Assembly (NCBI GenBank): GCA_030549175.1
Contig: JAUKUA010000003.1
Coordinates: 1,426,001-1,490,000 of the forward strand
From: Lasiosphaeris hirsuta
Taxonomy: Eukaryota; Ascomycota; Sordariomycetes; Sordariales; Lasiosphaeriaceae
Length of the DNA: 64,000 nt
Direction of reading: 5' to 3'
This document shows positions 1 through 11,714 of the stretch, piece after piece (positions within the stretch are counted from its first letter, which is position 1; the number at the start of each line of letters is the position of its first letter). A program made the translations under genes and the position numbers. Below the pieces are notes generated by a model. It ran no database searches. It saw only the letters and a program-made list of their open reading frames with translations, and was not told the DNA's origin.

Positions 1-467
1 TGGGCAGGTTGTCAGCGTCGTGGATCGTAGACTGGTCGATGGGGTTTTATCAAAAGCGGTTGCGTGGAACGCCGTGGGCTGCCGTCGAAAAGTGGCTGCC
101 GAGTGACTCGAGCGGCCAGGCGAGGTTGAGCTTCTCCGCCACACTGGGGCTATGGGGAGGGAGACCAAGACCATTAGCCCATGATCAACCGGGCCCAACC
201 GGGAGGCTTAACTAAGCCAGGGGCAGCTCGACGCCCGGGCCTCATCGCCCCAGACGATTTGACGCTAGGCCTAGCTCTTGATTGAAGGTGACAAAGCAAG
301 AGCTCAACATCGGATCCTTGTTTCACCATCGGCCTCCCCTTTCAATGTCACCAACATCGCCCATTGGGGATATGGGGAGATATGAGAGTTCCTGAGTGAC
401 CCAATTCCAACCCTCTTCCATATTTTCACATTCCTTACCCTCCTCCTTCTCCTTGTCATGGGGGAAA
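1..467. other. 5' flank of the DUF1365 gene, no gene seen
   Basis: No reading frame here looks like protein. The last 100 bases before the start codon at 468 are rich in pyrimidines (runs of CCTCCTTCTCC), as is common in transcription-start and leader regions of filamentous fungi. The window edge may cut another gene's flank, but nothing recognisable is left of it. Confidence 0.4.
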
Positions 468-2434
468 ATGGCAGGCCCATCAACAGCCGTCCCAGTGACG
501 CTCTTCATCGTTACCACCGGCTTCTCTGCACTTTATTCGGGCTCTTTTGATGCCATTCTCCTCATCGTCTTTTCCCTTGCCAGACATGTTTATGCTCTGG
601 TAGAGAACCATGGCACGTCGTTCTTCTTGAAAGCGGCTGGTGCAACAATCACGGCTCTTCTTATATTTAAGGGTTTCCAGGCAAGATGGACAGCAGTCGA
701 TACACGGCAGTGGGGCGGCCCTGGGAAAGTGCTAATCCTCCCTTGCCGCACAACTCACTCGAGAATGTTCCCAAAGAAGCATTCTTTCTCGTACTCTTAC
801 TTAGCCGTGGGGGTTCCTGTGGACTGGGAGGGCAATGCTGGGGGTATGGTCTCGGTAGGAATTGGCAGCAAATCAGGACTCTCCTCGTGGTTCTCTCTTG
901 CCCCTCGGGTTCAACAGGGTTGGTATACCATTGATGCCGGCGACTATCTCGAACGGGGCAACTCCAAGCTAGGCTTGCGGGGAAAGCTAGATGCCTACCT
1001 TCGGGGCCAGGTAGGGAGTGAACCCCCTGTACTGACCGCCCTCTCGTCGGCTAACTCAACTAGGTGGCCGACCCGACACTCTACCCTCACGCATACTTGA
1101 TTACAGCTGCTCGGTTTCTCGGGTATCACTTCAACCCCGTCTCCTTCTGGTACCTTTACGACGCAGAAAAGTCATTGGCGGCTATGATCCTAGAGGTCAA
1201 CAATACCTTTGGTGAACGTCGGATGTACTTCCTAACATCGGATGATAATGACGAGTTAGTGAAGCAGATCAATGGATTGCCAGGCTCCCGGACTGAGAAG
1301 GAGCAGTTGGTCACAAACATGCGGCAGAGCGCTCCCTCTGGAGCCACGTTCAAGCAGTCATGGCCGAAAGATTTCCACGTGTCCCCGTTCAACTCCCGCA
1401 AGGGCTCTTATTCACTAACAGCATCCGATCCCCTGAGCCCTCTGATGCAAGGCACGGGCCCTGTCGTCAACACCATCAATCTCGTCTCATCTAAGGGGCG
1501 CGGCAAGCTGGTCGCCAGGCTGATCCCGGAGGGTGCTGCGATCGACCCCTATACGATGACCCCATATGGGAAATTCCGATTTCTGGCATCATGGTGGTGG
1601 GTCGGCTTTCTCACATTCCCCAGAATTGTCAAGGAAGCCGGTGCGCTCTTCTTACGCCGCAAGCTACATGTGTGGTTCAGGCCCGAGCCACTGAAGGAAA
1701 GTATTGGTCGAAACGCGGACGCAACCGAGCTCCAGCTGGAACCTATTTTCAGGCGCTATCTGCGGCATCTCGTGGAGCAGTCTGCTGTGCCGCTCGCAGT
1801 CAAGTACATACCTAGCGGTGTGCCAGGAATCGCCACCGAGCTGATGATCTCGCAACCGGCCCAGGATGGGAAGGGCATAGCCGACGAGATTGTGTTCAAG
1901 GTCCTCACCCCGGCCTTCTACTCGAGATTTGTCCATTACGCATACGACTTCGAGGCGGTCTTCTGCGAGCTGCAGGAAAGCTGCACCATATGGTTGTCCC
2001 GCCCCGAGCTGTTGCCTAGATTCGTCCTGAAGAAAGCGTCTCCGACCTTGACGTCGTCAAACTACGCCGAGTTTGCTTACTTCAAGATCCTCCAATGCCT
2101 CCGAGTGAGGCCCGAAAGGATAGTGCGGCCCTTAACGTCTAGCGCAGCAGGATCCGAGGGCGGTCCAGAACGTCTAGCTGTCGATATCCGAAACTTCCAC
2201 ATATCTTCGATGGACGCTTATGTACTTGCCCACGAGACAGGCCAAGCGAAAGCGGTGTATAGGAGTTGCGTCCTAAAACTGTTTATTGCAGATAGGATTG
2301 CTCTCGGTATGGTGCCCCTTCTCGAGTTAGAGCGGCTCACCCTGCAGACATGGTTCGCGTGGCGTCTTTCGTCGATTGTCGTTCCAGTGTTGGCAGGCTT
2401 GTCTCACAACGTAAGTGGGTCGCCGACTGGTTGA
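468..2434 (+). CDS. DUF1365 family membrane-associated protein
   Basis: Two exons (468-1010, 1064-2434) join in frame across a 53-bp GT-AG intron that has a CTAAC branch site, giving about 637 residues. The N-terminus is hydrophobic (about residues 5-35, probably membrane anchoring). The block spanning the splice, with PHAYLITAARFLGYHFNPVS followed by FWYL, is the hallmark of DUF1365 (PF07103). In bacteria this family sits beside cyclopropane-fatty-acid synthase and an FAD oxidase, so a lipid-related role is plausible, but the reaction is unknown. I chose ATG 468 (AAA before it) over an upstream non-ATG frame. The 3' end is uncertain: a perfect donor (GTAAGT) lies at 2411 and an acceptor (TATAG) ends at 2480. 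They would replace the last few codons with a 38-residue tail ending at 2597. Confidence 0.8.
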
Positions 2435-4504
2435 GCGTATGCTGGGAGCGGCGAAGAGCTTAGGATGTAATTAAATATAGACTGCGGCTTGGTCACACGA
2501 AGTTGTCGTTACCAATTGTCACCCAAAACATCCGATATTTAAGGAGGAGCAAAGACTAGAAAATCCTTCTCAAACGGCAGTTGATCGGCTAAGCTAGGAG
2601 CGGATAGTTGGAGATATAATCAAAGACGGACCGCGGGCCTCGTTACACACACGGAGGCGCTGTTCCCAAATGCTGCCCCAAACCTACAATGCACGAGGAG
2701 CTAGTAGGACTGGCATCCTATTGGAGCCTCGGCGCCCTGACGTGAGCGCCTTGCAGCAAGGCATGCCGCTTTGTTAGGGCTAGCGATTTCAAATACCGGG
2801 GCAAGATCTGATCTCATGTTCCCCAGCTCCTACGATTATCAGCGATGAGCAAGCTATTATTGAGTATTTACAAGCAAAAACCTTGTGAAGATCTCACGTT
2901 TGCAATTGACCTATTGGTCTTGGGGGTAAAATGTGTGAGGGGCTCAGGGGAGTCTTGTCAATTGCCGATGCAGTGCTGGTGAATGTTGTAGCCAGTTCGA
3001 ATATCACAGCCCAAGGAACAACTGGATTGGATGCAGCATGCAAGGCAGAAAGCAGCTAGGCACCTTAATTTACTCCGTAGACCTAGGAGAAGAGGCATTC
3101 CCACACCCGCGCAACACCAGGCCACATTCAACACATACAGCGGCACAAGCACGGGGCGCTGACGGCGATGCAGCCAAGTAGTCCGGAGTTTGGTTCAACA
3201 CCAGGCCGGCTGGTGCTGCCGACTTCGGGAGGCTCCGAAATACCCGTCGAGTGACCCGTCGAGTGGACGTGCACACGGTTGGGCGAAGCACGGGATGCAG
3301 GCCATCAACCTATCACACTGCTGCCTGCACCATAAGAGCAAAATTCTTGATGTTTTGTTGCAATTCCAAATTCCAAATCACTCGCCTCGGACAAACAGTG
3401 CAGCAGAGCCCATGTGCCACGGCCCGAGCTCACGACGGGTAGGATCTATGGGCGAGTTTTAGGGGGCACAGGCCGGAGAAACATTGACGGATTGTGCTGG
3501 AGTGGGAAATAGTAGGGTTGGTATGGTGGTGGAGACGCTCAGAATGACAAATAAGGCTGCCCCGCGAAGCAGGAGCCCAGCTTGACCCAGCGAGAGGCAA
3601 GACCTGCAGCTTCATGATCCTCGTCGCGAAATGGCAGCTCATAAGCCACCAGGCGGTGTTTGATCTTCCCGAACGGGAGACCGCGAGCTAGGACGTAGTA
3701 TCGCCGCATCGGGAGCTTGTCGAGGATTACTGAGGACCGCGGCGCCCTGAATCAACGAATCGTGGCCCCGAGTCCTCCCCCCGCGTCCTGACCCCCATCC
3801 CCATTGGAGAGGAGCTGAGGTCTCGATGTTTAGTGAGCACCTGGGCAGGGCTCGGCTAGATGCCGATGTTGAGCGTTGGGGATCTCTGGCTCCATTTTGC
3901 AGAGATAACACCTGCAGCATATGGGCATTCACAGGCAATGGATCCCCGGTATCCCTGTCAGTGCCTCACACTACAATCTCGCGGGTTTGTTGGAGATGGT
4001 GTAGGTGAGACGAGTCGGTTTGCATCGAGTTGCATAGGTGGGTTTTCTGTTCCTGCTCCTCTCCTGCTGAGCTCCCCTCTCCCCTACCCTGTGCGGGATG
4101 TCGCACAGCGCAGAGCGAGCACATCGAGTACCGCGTCAGGACTGGCGAAGTACCCGTCTCCTTGTCTCTTCCAGCAGCTGGCGGCCTAGTGTCAGCCGGA
4201 GCTCCCGCTCGAGCCCGAGAAAGAAACCTTGGAGCATTTGGATTGCTTTGCGCCAAAAGGGGGGAGCGCAATCAGGTTTATCCTGATCGGCCTCGCCCGG
4301 GTGGGAGAGAGTCTCCTCATTATTTAAAGGACCAAACATCCCACCCCTCTAGCCCATCCCATCGCTGTTCCAAAAATCAGTCGTCCCGTCCTCTATACCT
4401 TGCCTACCTGCCCACGTTCCATCGACACCACCTCGACACGCGGTTTTACATATTTATATACCGTCTATCCCTGAGCCGTCCTTCCCAAACACCACACCTC
4501 CAAA
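2435..4504. other. 2.1-kb intergenic region, no gene seen
   Basis: It lies between the DUF1365 gene and the GFA-domain gene on the same strand. Several short overlapping frames exist on both strands, but none shows domain-like sequence or splice continuity. The last 180 bases carry the likely promoter of the GFA gene (TATTTAAA near 4321 and a TATA-like stretch at 4451). Confidence 0.4.
4451..4460 (+). promoter_or_regulatory. TATA-like element upstream of the GFA gene
   Basis: TATTTATATA lies 45 bp before ATG 4505, followed by a CT-rich leader and the CCAAAATGG start context. This is a plausible core promoter or leader element. A second AT-rich match (TATTTAAA) lies near 4321 and would fit better if the leader is long. 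Assignment is by sequence appearance only. Confidence 0.3.
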
Positions 4505-5316
4505 ATGGTTCTCACTGGTCACTGCCTGTGCAAGGCCGTCACTTACACGGCCAACGTTGACGCGCCCCTCCTGACCGGCTACGACCACTGCGATGACTGC
4601 CAGCGCCAATCCGGCTCCACCTACTGTAAGTCGTCTGTCTCCGTCCACATCAACCCCAAGAGTTTCGGGAAACCCACGAAACCACCCAGCGATGGAGGAG
4701 GGGTTGCACCGAGATCCGGAGCTCTCCAGTTTCTTTTCTCAACCTACCCCGCCCCCGCCCCCGCACCCATCTTCCACCCATCCCCTTCCAAACAAACCCT
4801 CCCCAGCGGGCGCCACCACGACGTCACACACAAAGCAGAAGCCCACAACCCCCCTCCCCCCTTTATCACCCTGACCAAAACATTTTCGCAACTAAAAACT
4901 AACCCCCGCAATAACCAGCCCTTGTCGTTGTCGTTCCCCAGGACTCCCTGACCGTCAAGGGCCCCCTCAAGAAGTGGAAGGGTATCGCGGCCTCGGGCAA
5001 CGCCGTGTACCGCTGGTTCTGCGAGGAGTGCGGCTCACCCATCGCCCACGACCCCGAGGCGGCACCCGTCGTCGCGCTCAAGGGCGGCAGCCTCGACACC
5101 GAGATCAAGAAGACGCTGAAGCCTGTATGTGCACTTCCTGCTAAGCCCCATTACCTACCCAGGACAGCGGGAGGGGGAGAGTGGAGATAGTGAAACGACA
5201 AGTGTGTGTATACTGACAGAGTTTGCGGCTAGGACACCGAGATCTGGACCGCTGGCAAGCTACCCTTCTGCCAGGAGCACCTCGAGCACCCCTTCGAGTT
5301 CATGCCCGGACACTAA
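4505..5316 (+). CDS. GFA/CENP-V domain protein (DUF636 zinc-binding family)
   Basis: Three exons (4505-4625, 4919-5124, 5233-5316) give a 136-residue protein that closes in frame. It matches the glutathione-dependent formaldehyde-activating (GFA, PF04828) fold: Cys7 and Cys9 in GHCLC, Cys29 and Cys32 in DHCDDC, the strand SLVVVVPQDSLTVKG directly after splice 1, and FCEEC about residues 73-78. These cysteines normally bind two zinc ions. The family name comes from a bacterial enzyme that speeds formation of S-hydroxymethylglutathione, but most fungal members have no proven substrate. Intron 1 is unusually long for the window (293 bp) and very C-rich, with an ACTAAC branch close to the acceptor. 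Intron 2 is 108 bp. Length is typical of the family. The family call is secure and the substrate is unknown. Confidence 0.9.
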
Positions 5317-5769
5317 GTTTCTGACCCCCGAATCTGGATATTGGCGAGGAAGCATACCTTCCTTTCAGACGGCATGAGATCCGAAAGGAACTGCTTAAAG
5401 TGAAAGTGAAAAAGATCATATACAAGACGTGCCGGTATTTGGTTGGTTGTTATCATTCGTCTCGAGCCTCATTTATACAGCATCCGTGGAGCCAGTTGGT
5501 GCCATTTGCAGGAGCTTCGGCCAAACAGACAGTAAACAAGAATGGAACTTGTCACCCACAAATTGCACTGCCACTGGTGAAATCAGATGTCTTGACCTTA
5601 ACCGAGTACTTTGTACCTTCCTCCATATAGTACATCAGCCCCTCAAGTCCTTAAGTCTAAAAGGGGAAAAGCCGTAAAACACCTACCTCCTCTAACCATG
5701 TCACTTGCAGCCAATGTAAATATGTTCAGAAACACTAGGGAAAAAAGGGGGATATCATAAACTCAGTCC
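5317..5769. other. Convergent 3' regions
   Basis: This 450-bp space lies between the GFA gene (forward) and the GPI-protein gene (reverse), so it should hold the two 3' untranslated regions. No coding signal is seen. Confidence 0.4.
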
Positions 5770-6633
5770 CTACACCAGCACAGCCCCCACGACCCCCAAA
5801 ACCACCAACCCCAAACTATTCGCCCCCACCCGTTCCCTCGCCGCGACACCCGTCTTCGCCCCAGTCCCAGAAGCCGCAGACCCCGACGCGACCGCCGGCC
5901 CACCCCCAACATCGACACCGGGCGCCGTGCCAGACGCGCTGGGTGTAAACGACACCTTGGGCGCGGTGAATAGCACCGACGCTGTGGCCGACGCTGCATC
6001 GCCGGTAATCTGGCCGGGCCCCTGGCCGCGTGTGGCCGTGAAGTATAGGCTGACGGCCGTCGAACTAGGGGCGGCGTCGGAGCTGACCGTAGCGCCCGTC
6101 GTCGGGTAGGGCACGGCTGCCTGGGCGCTGCCGAAGATGCCGGCGAACTCGGCCGTGGGGGCCGGTGCGCTGCACAGGGCGCGCGAGGCCGTCGCGAGCA
6201 CCGATTTGTAGTAGGCCACGTCGCGCTGCGAGCGCAGGCCGTGCAGGAAGAGGCATTGCAGGCAGAAGGGCCATTCGTCGAAGAAGGAGCCGCGGCACAT
6301 GCCTGTCGGGGGTTAGCATGGGTGGAAGGGAAATGTGTTGTGGTGTTGCTTACAGTCTTGGTGGGCTTTGAGGTCAAGTGGAGTGGTCCCGTTGGGGGTG
6401 CACATGGTTTCGATGGTTACGATCTCGAGACACGGCGGGACGGTGTCGGATGCGTGCTCCGTCACCGGGTGGCAGACTTGGTCCTCATAGTCGAGAATCG
6501 ATGCTAATGATTTGAAATCGTAGCCGGATGGTGGCGTAGCAGATGCTGCGAGGGCGAGAGGTGCGGCGAAGAGGAGCCCCAGCGACATCATCAGTCCCGG
6601 GCTGGAACGCATCGTAGCCATTTGTCTGTCCAT
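5770..6633 (-). CDS. Secreted cysteine-containing protein with a GPI-anchor signal
   Basis: Two exons on the reverse strand (6633-6354, 6302-5770) are joined across a 50-bp intron with GTAAGC donor, GCTAAC branch and ACAG acceptor, giving 270 residues. An N-terminal signal peptide is clear (hydrophobic MMSLGLLFAAPLALAASA). About 130 residues follow with spaced cysteines, including the block CMCRGSFFDEWPFCLQC created by the splice. Next comes a Ser/Thr/Ala/Pro-rich stretch, and the extreme C-terminus is a hydrophobic tail (LGLVVLGVVGAVLV) right at the stop, as in GPI-anchored proteins. It should be attached to the plasma membrane or cell wall. Similar small Cys-rich GPI proteins are common in filamentous ascomycetes, but I do not recognise a named family. 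Two Met codons shortly after the first (6618, 6609) are alternative starts. Confidence 0.75.
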
Positions 6634-8509
6634 CCAGCCCTCGTTTCGACTCCCGGGTGACCGATTTGGCGGTTTACCGGACGTTCAGTCTAAACTGGAG
6701 TATGGCTTGCTATTTCAGCCCGCGGTTGTCACGACGTTGATGTGCGGCCCAGCTTGCACTCAGTTGTGCCTCTTCAATCCCAAGACACCGCAGGATAAAG
6801 GATTTGGCTAGCTGGAATTCATTTCGCATGTAATGATCAGTATTCGGTTGAAGGCAAGATCTATTTCACCCAAGAATAGCGCAAAATCAGAAAAGTTCGT
6901 CAAGTGTTCGACGTTCGGTGTGGAATGAGGGAAGAGTTGTTGATATTTGTTTTCAAGTCGACCGTCGTGACCTCCACACCACCAACCGCGCAGTAGGACC
7001 CGTTTAACTTATCTGGCACCGGGCAGGCGCTCACTGATTGGCGACTGCTCCCTCTCGTTTTGCGGAAAGCAGAGAGGAGGCAAAAGCGGTAGGCGTCGCG
7101 TTGTCATTTTTACCGGCATTGACATGCGCGGAGTCGCGTATCCCGCCCAGCAGAGGTACCCAATATCGCGGTACCGCTTCTCTGCCCACTCAAGACGGGC
7201 TGAGCAGGCCTCGGGTGGCGGTATAGTCTTGCGTGGCCTCACCAATGACATCTCATGTTTTCGCTACTAGTCCAACGGTCTTTAGATCGGAAGCCATGGT
7301 GGTCTCCCGCCAGATCTTGCAGATCTAGGCGATGGACTCGTGGAGAGCGGCCGGGTATTCAGATGTGGGAAGGGGGAAGGGGTAAAATGTGAATCAGTCC
7401 CGTCGGTTCGGGGCCGCATGAATGTCCACCCAAGGGAAAAATGGGACTTGTTGATATTGCTTCGAGAAACTGAGTAATGGCCCAGCGTGATTGGCCTGTG
7501 CCGTAATCCGTATTCCAGCCGTTCGTTGCCGGTCTCTAGAACTATAGTCGTGTTGTATGACTTTTCACCTCTGCTTTTCTTCTGCTTCTTTCACCAAGAG
7601 CTTACTGTTGAAAGACTGAAAACGAAGATGAGAGAGCCATGCCAATAGTGCTCGGACCAACCGAGACGACAATGCGTCTCCTTTCCATTACTGGAGGTAT
7701 CATGTCAGCAATAACGGTCTTTGTAATGCCTCCGAGCCTCTCTTGTCTGTCTGGACGTTACCTTGCAGCACGGTATGCTCCTTCGCTTCGTGCCCGAGAT
7801 AGTGGTGCGAGCGCTGTTTAACCCTACACTCTCGTGTTGGGGAAATGGAAAGCAGGCCCATCGGTTCTCAAGGAGGGGAACATCTAAAATAGGGACTAAG
7901 CCTTCCGGGGAAGCACCTTCCCAGACCTCTCGTGGCGTGTATGTGTTGTCCTTCTCAGGCATGACGCTAGCAAACGGTCGCTGCACGATGCGGACTTGAA
8001 GAATACCTACCAGCTTGGAAAGGTGCCAATTTCACCACATGTGAGGCTTTGTCGCTCTTTGTGTGTCTTGCGGCCTGAGAGGCGGAATGACCCCCGCCCT
8101 CCGTCGCCGAATCTTTGCTGACGATGGCTTACACCAGCAGACCAACAGGAGTGTTCCATTGGACCCTTGAGCGCCTCCCCCCTGTTACCGGCGACCCTTG
8201 AGAATCTGGCCCCTCGGCGGCCGCGTTGCATAACTCGCTCGCATTGGCGAGCGACCAGTTGCGGGAAGACAGCTCACAGCCAGACCGTCGGATCCTCAGC
8301 TCCCAGTCCTCTCTGCCGTCAGCAGAGCCGTTGGTGCCTATAATTTTGTCTCTCGCGATGCTTTCCAATCCCCCAGTCTCGATCTCACCACACGCCTGAC
8401 CTGAGGGGCCCAATCATGGTGTCGTCGCCTCGCGCCCGCGACGTTGACTTTTGAATCGAGCGACGATCCGCTCCCATCTGCCGTGCGCCGTCAAAACCGG
8501 TCGCCCACC
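6634..8509. other. Divergent intergenic region, no gene seen
   Basis: This is 1.9 kb between the divergently transcribed GPI-protein gene and the Cys-rich membrane-protein gene, so it should contain both promoters. The short frames on each strand have no protein-like features. No clear repeat or RNA gene is seen. Confidence 0.4.
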
Positions 8510-10052
8510 ATGCCCACCGCCGTCGCAATCGCCCGGGCCCTCGTTATCGCCGCCTGGCTGCTGGCGGGGACTACCCGGGCTATTGTCCATGATCGCTTCC
8601 GGGTCATGGAGACGGGCGCGCCGTTATCACCTCGATATTACAATGCCGCCCCCGCAAGCCCGCTTTTGAGGCGACAATCGCAATGCCTTGCGGGTAGCCA
8701 TCCGTGTATGTTGAATAGCCGTGAGCTGTGCCGGCTCAATCTACCCCAGACAGGAAGGGCACCGTATCTGATAAATCGCACCGTGCAGGCAACGAGATCG
8801 GTGACGCAGGTTCCAAGTCCTGCTGTCCAGATACTTCATAGTAAGTGGTTTGCGTAACCCCAGATCCGATTTGGACGTTCTGGGCGCATGTTCGGGCATA
8901 TATCTAGATTTCATCACCAGTTCTGACAGTCGTCCGAATAGCTGCATCGTCAACCCCGATAACACAAAAGAAACCAAGTGTTGCCCTATTGGCTCACAGT
9001 GTAATTCGCCATGTTCCCCCCAACAGTTCCAATGCGACGCCACTGTGACCATCACCGATGGCGATGCCACCTCGACATCCCTCGCAGCGGCATGCTGTAG
9101 CCGCGTTTGCACCAAGACGTCCATGTTTGGGTGCGCCGCGTCCTTTGGCGGCGGTTGCTGTTCCTATGGCTCGATATGCGCTACGAACGAGTGCATATCC
9201 ACCGTGACCCCTTCCACTTCGACGAAGCCCGTTGTTTCGATTGTGCCGTCGGGCTGCACTACCAGCCAGATCACTTGTCCAACCAACCTTGGAGGCGGAT
9301 GCTGTGCTGTCACACAGAGCTGTACGCTCGTCTCGGGCGCTGCCCACTGTGCCGAGATCTCTCACACGCCGACGGCGAGCGGAATCACTCCCGTCGAACA
9401 GGACGATGGGTTAGGCACGGGTGCCAAGGCCGGCATAGGTGTCGGCGTCGTCGCGGCCAGCGGATTGTTTATCGGGGCTTTGACGTGGTGGTGCCTGCGC
9501 AAGAGGAAGGAGAGGAGAAATAGCGCTTACCCACCGCCGAGGCCGACGGGGGTTATCGGCACCGTAGTGGGGGGAGCAGGAGGGAGGGAGATGACAGAAG
9601 ACAACTCCGACGTCCTCTCTCAGCCTGCAGCCCATGGTCTGACGCAAGATTACTTTGGTCCGGATCCCACAATTGGCCCTTATTCGGAGACGCCGCATAA
9701 CATATCGACCGGAACCACCCCTGGCGTCGACAGAGATAGGGGTGGCGTTCCCCTTCATCCAGATGGCCCAGCTGACATCGCAGTGCCCGTGGAAATCGAC
9801 TCGCGGGTAAGGGAGGTGCAGCCCCATCCGCAATCGCCGGAACCGCCAGTAGACGACAGGGCTGTGAGCCCAATGGGCTATTATTATGATCCACCCCAGC
9901 ATTCAATGGGGCAGACATTTGAGTTGTATGGGTCTGATGTATCAGGGCCCATGATGCCGAACATGCCAAACATACCAACACCGCCAACGCCACAAGACCA
10001 AGGATCGTATCATCGACCGAGCGATGATGGGAGAAGGTACTACGGAAGCTGA
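8510..10052 (+). CDS. Cysteine-rich single-pass plasma-membrane protein
   Basis: My preferred model has exons 8510-8705, 8789-8840 and 8942-10052, giving 452 residues. A signal peptide (about residues 1-24) is followed by CC-containing modules: CNEIGDAGSKSCCPDTSYC (built by both splices), KCCPIGSQC, FGGGCCSYGSIC and LGGGCCAVTQSC. These resemble extracellular Cys repeats seen in fungal surface proteins. After a Thr/Ser-rich linker there is one membrane helix (GIGVGVVAASGLFIGALTWW) flanked by basic residues. The cytoplasmic tail is Pro-rich with Met-Pro-Asn repeats. The arrangement is that of a wall or surface sensor, but no function can be named. Acceptors at 8809 and 8929 also keep frame but would remove conserved-looking Cys spacing. 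So exons 1-3 boundaries are inferred. Confidence 0.75.
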
Positions 10053-10739
10053 TGAAGGGCACAGCTGACGGAATGATGTAACAATATATAGCCTGATATT
10101 AATGAAGCTACGAACACTGGATATGGTTTCATTTTGTATAGCAACAGGATACCCGGTTGGGCTAGTCATGAGCTGTAGTTAGATTTCCTTCAAGGAACAG
10201 TGGTGCAGCTGTCTCAAACCATGTAGTAGGAGTGCTACACAATATATACATACGGTCATTGATTCAGAAGGGCGCACGTCAGGGTCTCGGGTGAAGACAA
10301 AAATGTCTCAATTGCCACATGGCAGAGGCGTCTATGAAGTAGCAACCTCGGAAGTATGTAATGCTCAACGCCAGTCCCCTCTATATACATTGTGCCTATC
10401 CGGACAAAATTGAAAGAAACACACGCTTTTCCCTCAGTCTTGGTTCGTTTTCGAAGAAATATGCCGACAACCACCACAAAATGCTCCAGTAGGAAGTACA
10501 TGTGAGACGAACAATTTTCCCCATCCCTACCCGCAACCACAAAAACCCCCATTCGCCCCTTCTTTCACACATTGACTGGCATGCTAAACAACGCTGCGCG
10601 CCTCCCCATCCCCCAAAATGACTGAACCGACGAAAATACCAAAGCCGAATCCTCTCCCCGAGGATAAAATTATTAACATGTCTTCTTTTCCATGTTGACT
10701 CTTCAACATTTCCACACCCCTTTCCAAACGCCGACAGCC
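10053..10739. other. Convergent 3' regions
   Basis: This 690-bp space lies between the forward Cys-rich membrane-protein gene and the reverse cdc14 gene. Both ends are 3' ends. It holds AT-rich patches such as ATATATAG near 10083, and no coding signal. Confidence 0.4.
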
Positions 10740-11714
10740 TCAGCTGAGGATGCCCCCGAACGGCTTGTACGTATCCAAATCCTTCAATAACTCATCGACT
10801 ACGCCCGGCAGGTAGCGGTCGACGTACTGCTTCTTGGCCTCGACCGAGAGCGTGCATCCGCCGCCCTCGCTATCGGACCTCTCACGGTTCCCATTGACTG
10901 GGCGGGTGGCGGCGCCGCCACCGCCAAACACCTTGGCAAGCTTGCTAGGACTGCGCTGGAGCAGGGCGGGGCCGGCGCCGCTGGCGTTGTTGGCGGTGGC
11001 CTTGGGGATCGAGGGTGTCTCGGGCGTTAGGTAGAAGTAGAGGAACTCGGTCAAGCGGAACTTGACCTCGCGGCTCGTCTCGCGGTCCTTGAAGAGGGAG
11101 GTGATGGTCAGGAGACCGTCAAGCTGCTCGAAGACACGCATATTTTGGGGGGTGTCGAGGAGGGCGACGACGAGCGTGATGATGGTGGCACATTGGATGG
11201 CCGGGCAGTTGACGGGTTCGACGAGGTCGAGGAGGAGCTATTGAGAGGTGAGGTTAGTGATTGAGGAGGTGAAGGCTAGGTAGGTAGAGCGCATTGCGTG
11301 GCTTACATTCATGTGGACGCTGCGTGAGAAGAGGACCTTGCTGGGTGGGTGTAGAAGCAGCGCGCCTTGGATGAGGTCTAGCGCATTGACGATGAGAAGA
11401 TCGTACTGGCCGTCGCCACCACGAACTACCAGAAAGTCGAGTGTCGCGAGCAGGCGCTGCGCAATGTTCCACTCGAAGCCCTCTTGCAGTTTGAAAAACT
11501 CCCGGAAGGCAGGGTCTCCTCCCAGGTCCGCGAGCACCTTGCGCGGTGGTGAGTCTGCATCCTTTCCTGTCTCTGCGCTTTGTTTCCTTGGGCTGCTTGG
11601 CCTGGACAGGCAGATCTGGGCGAGCAAGCCTTCCACCTGCTTAAGTCCCTTCTTGATCTTTGCGCCGTCAAACGAAGACAGATTGTCAAATGCGAGTGAT
11701 AAAAGTGATTCCAT
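10740..11714 (-). CDS. cdc14: Cdc14-domain protein of the septation initiation network
   Basis: Two reverse-strand exons (11714-11307, 11237-10740) join across a 69-bp intron (GTAAGC, CTAAC, AATAG) in phase 0, giving 301 residues. The start MESLLSLAFDNLSSFDGAKI and the helical repeats through to EFLYFYLTPETPSIP match the fungal Cdc14 family (PF08045). In Schizosaccharomyces pombe, Cdc14 is the non-catalytic partner of the Sid1 kinase at the spindle pole body and is needed for septation. It is unrelated to the Cdc14 phosphatase of budding yeast despite the name. Residues about 220-260 form a low-complexity Pro/Ser/Gly linker (FGGGGAATRPVNG) before the C-terminal helix VDRYLPGVVDELLKDLD. I used the internal Met at 11714 rather than the frame's earlier start at 11765, because the homologous block begins there. 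Confidence 0.9.

Noticed and set aside
5763..6377. Longer reverse frame (204 codons) over the GPI-protein gene
   Set aside because: It is an Arg/Pro-rich shadow in another frame. The 5770-6302 frame joins in phase to the signal-peptide exon and ends with a GPI signal.
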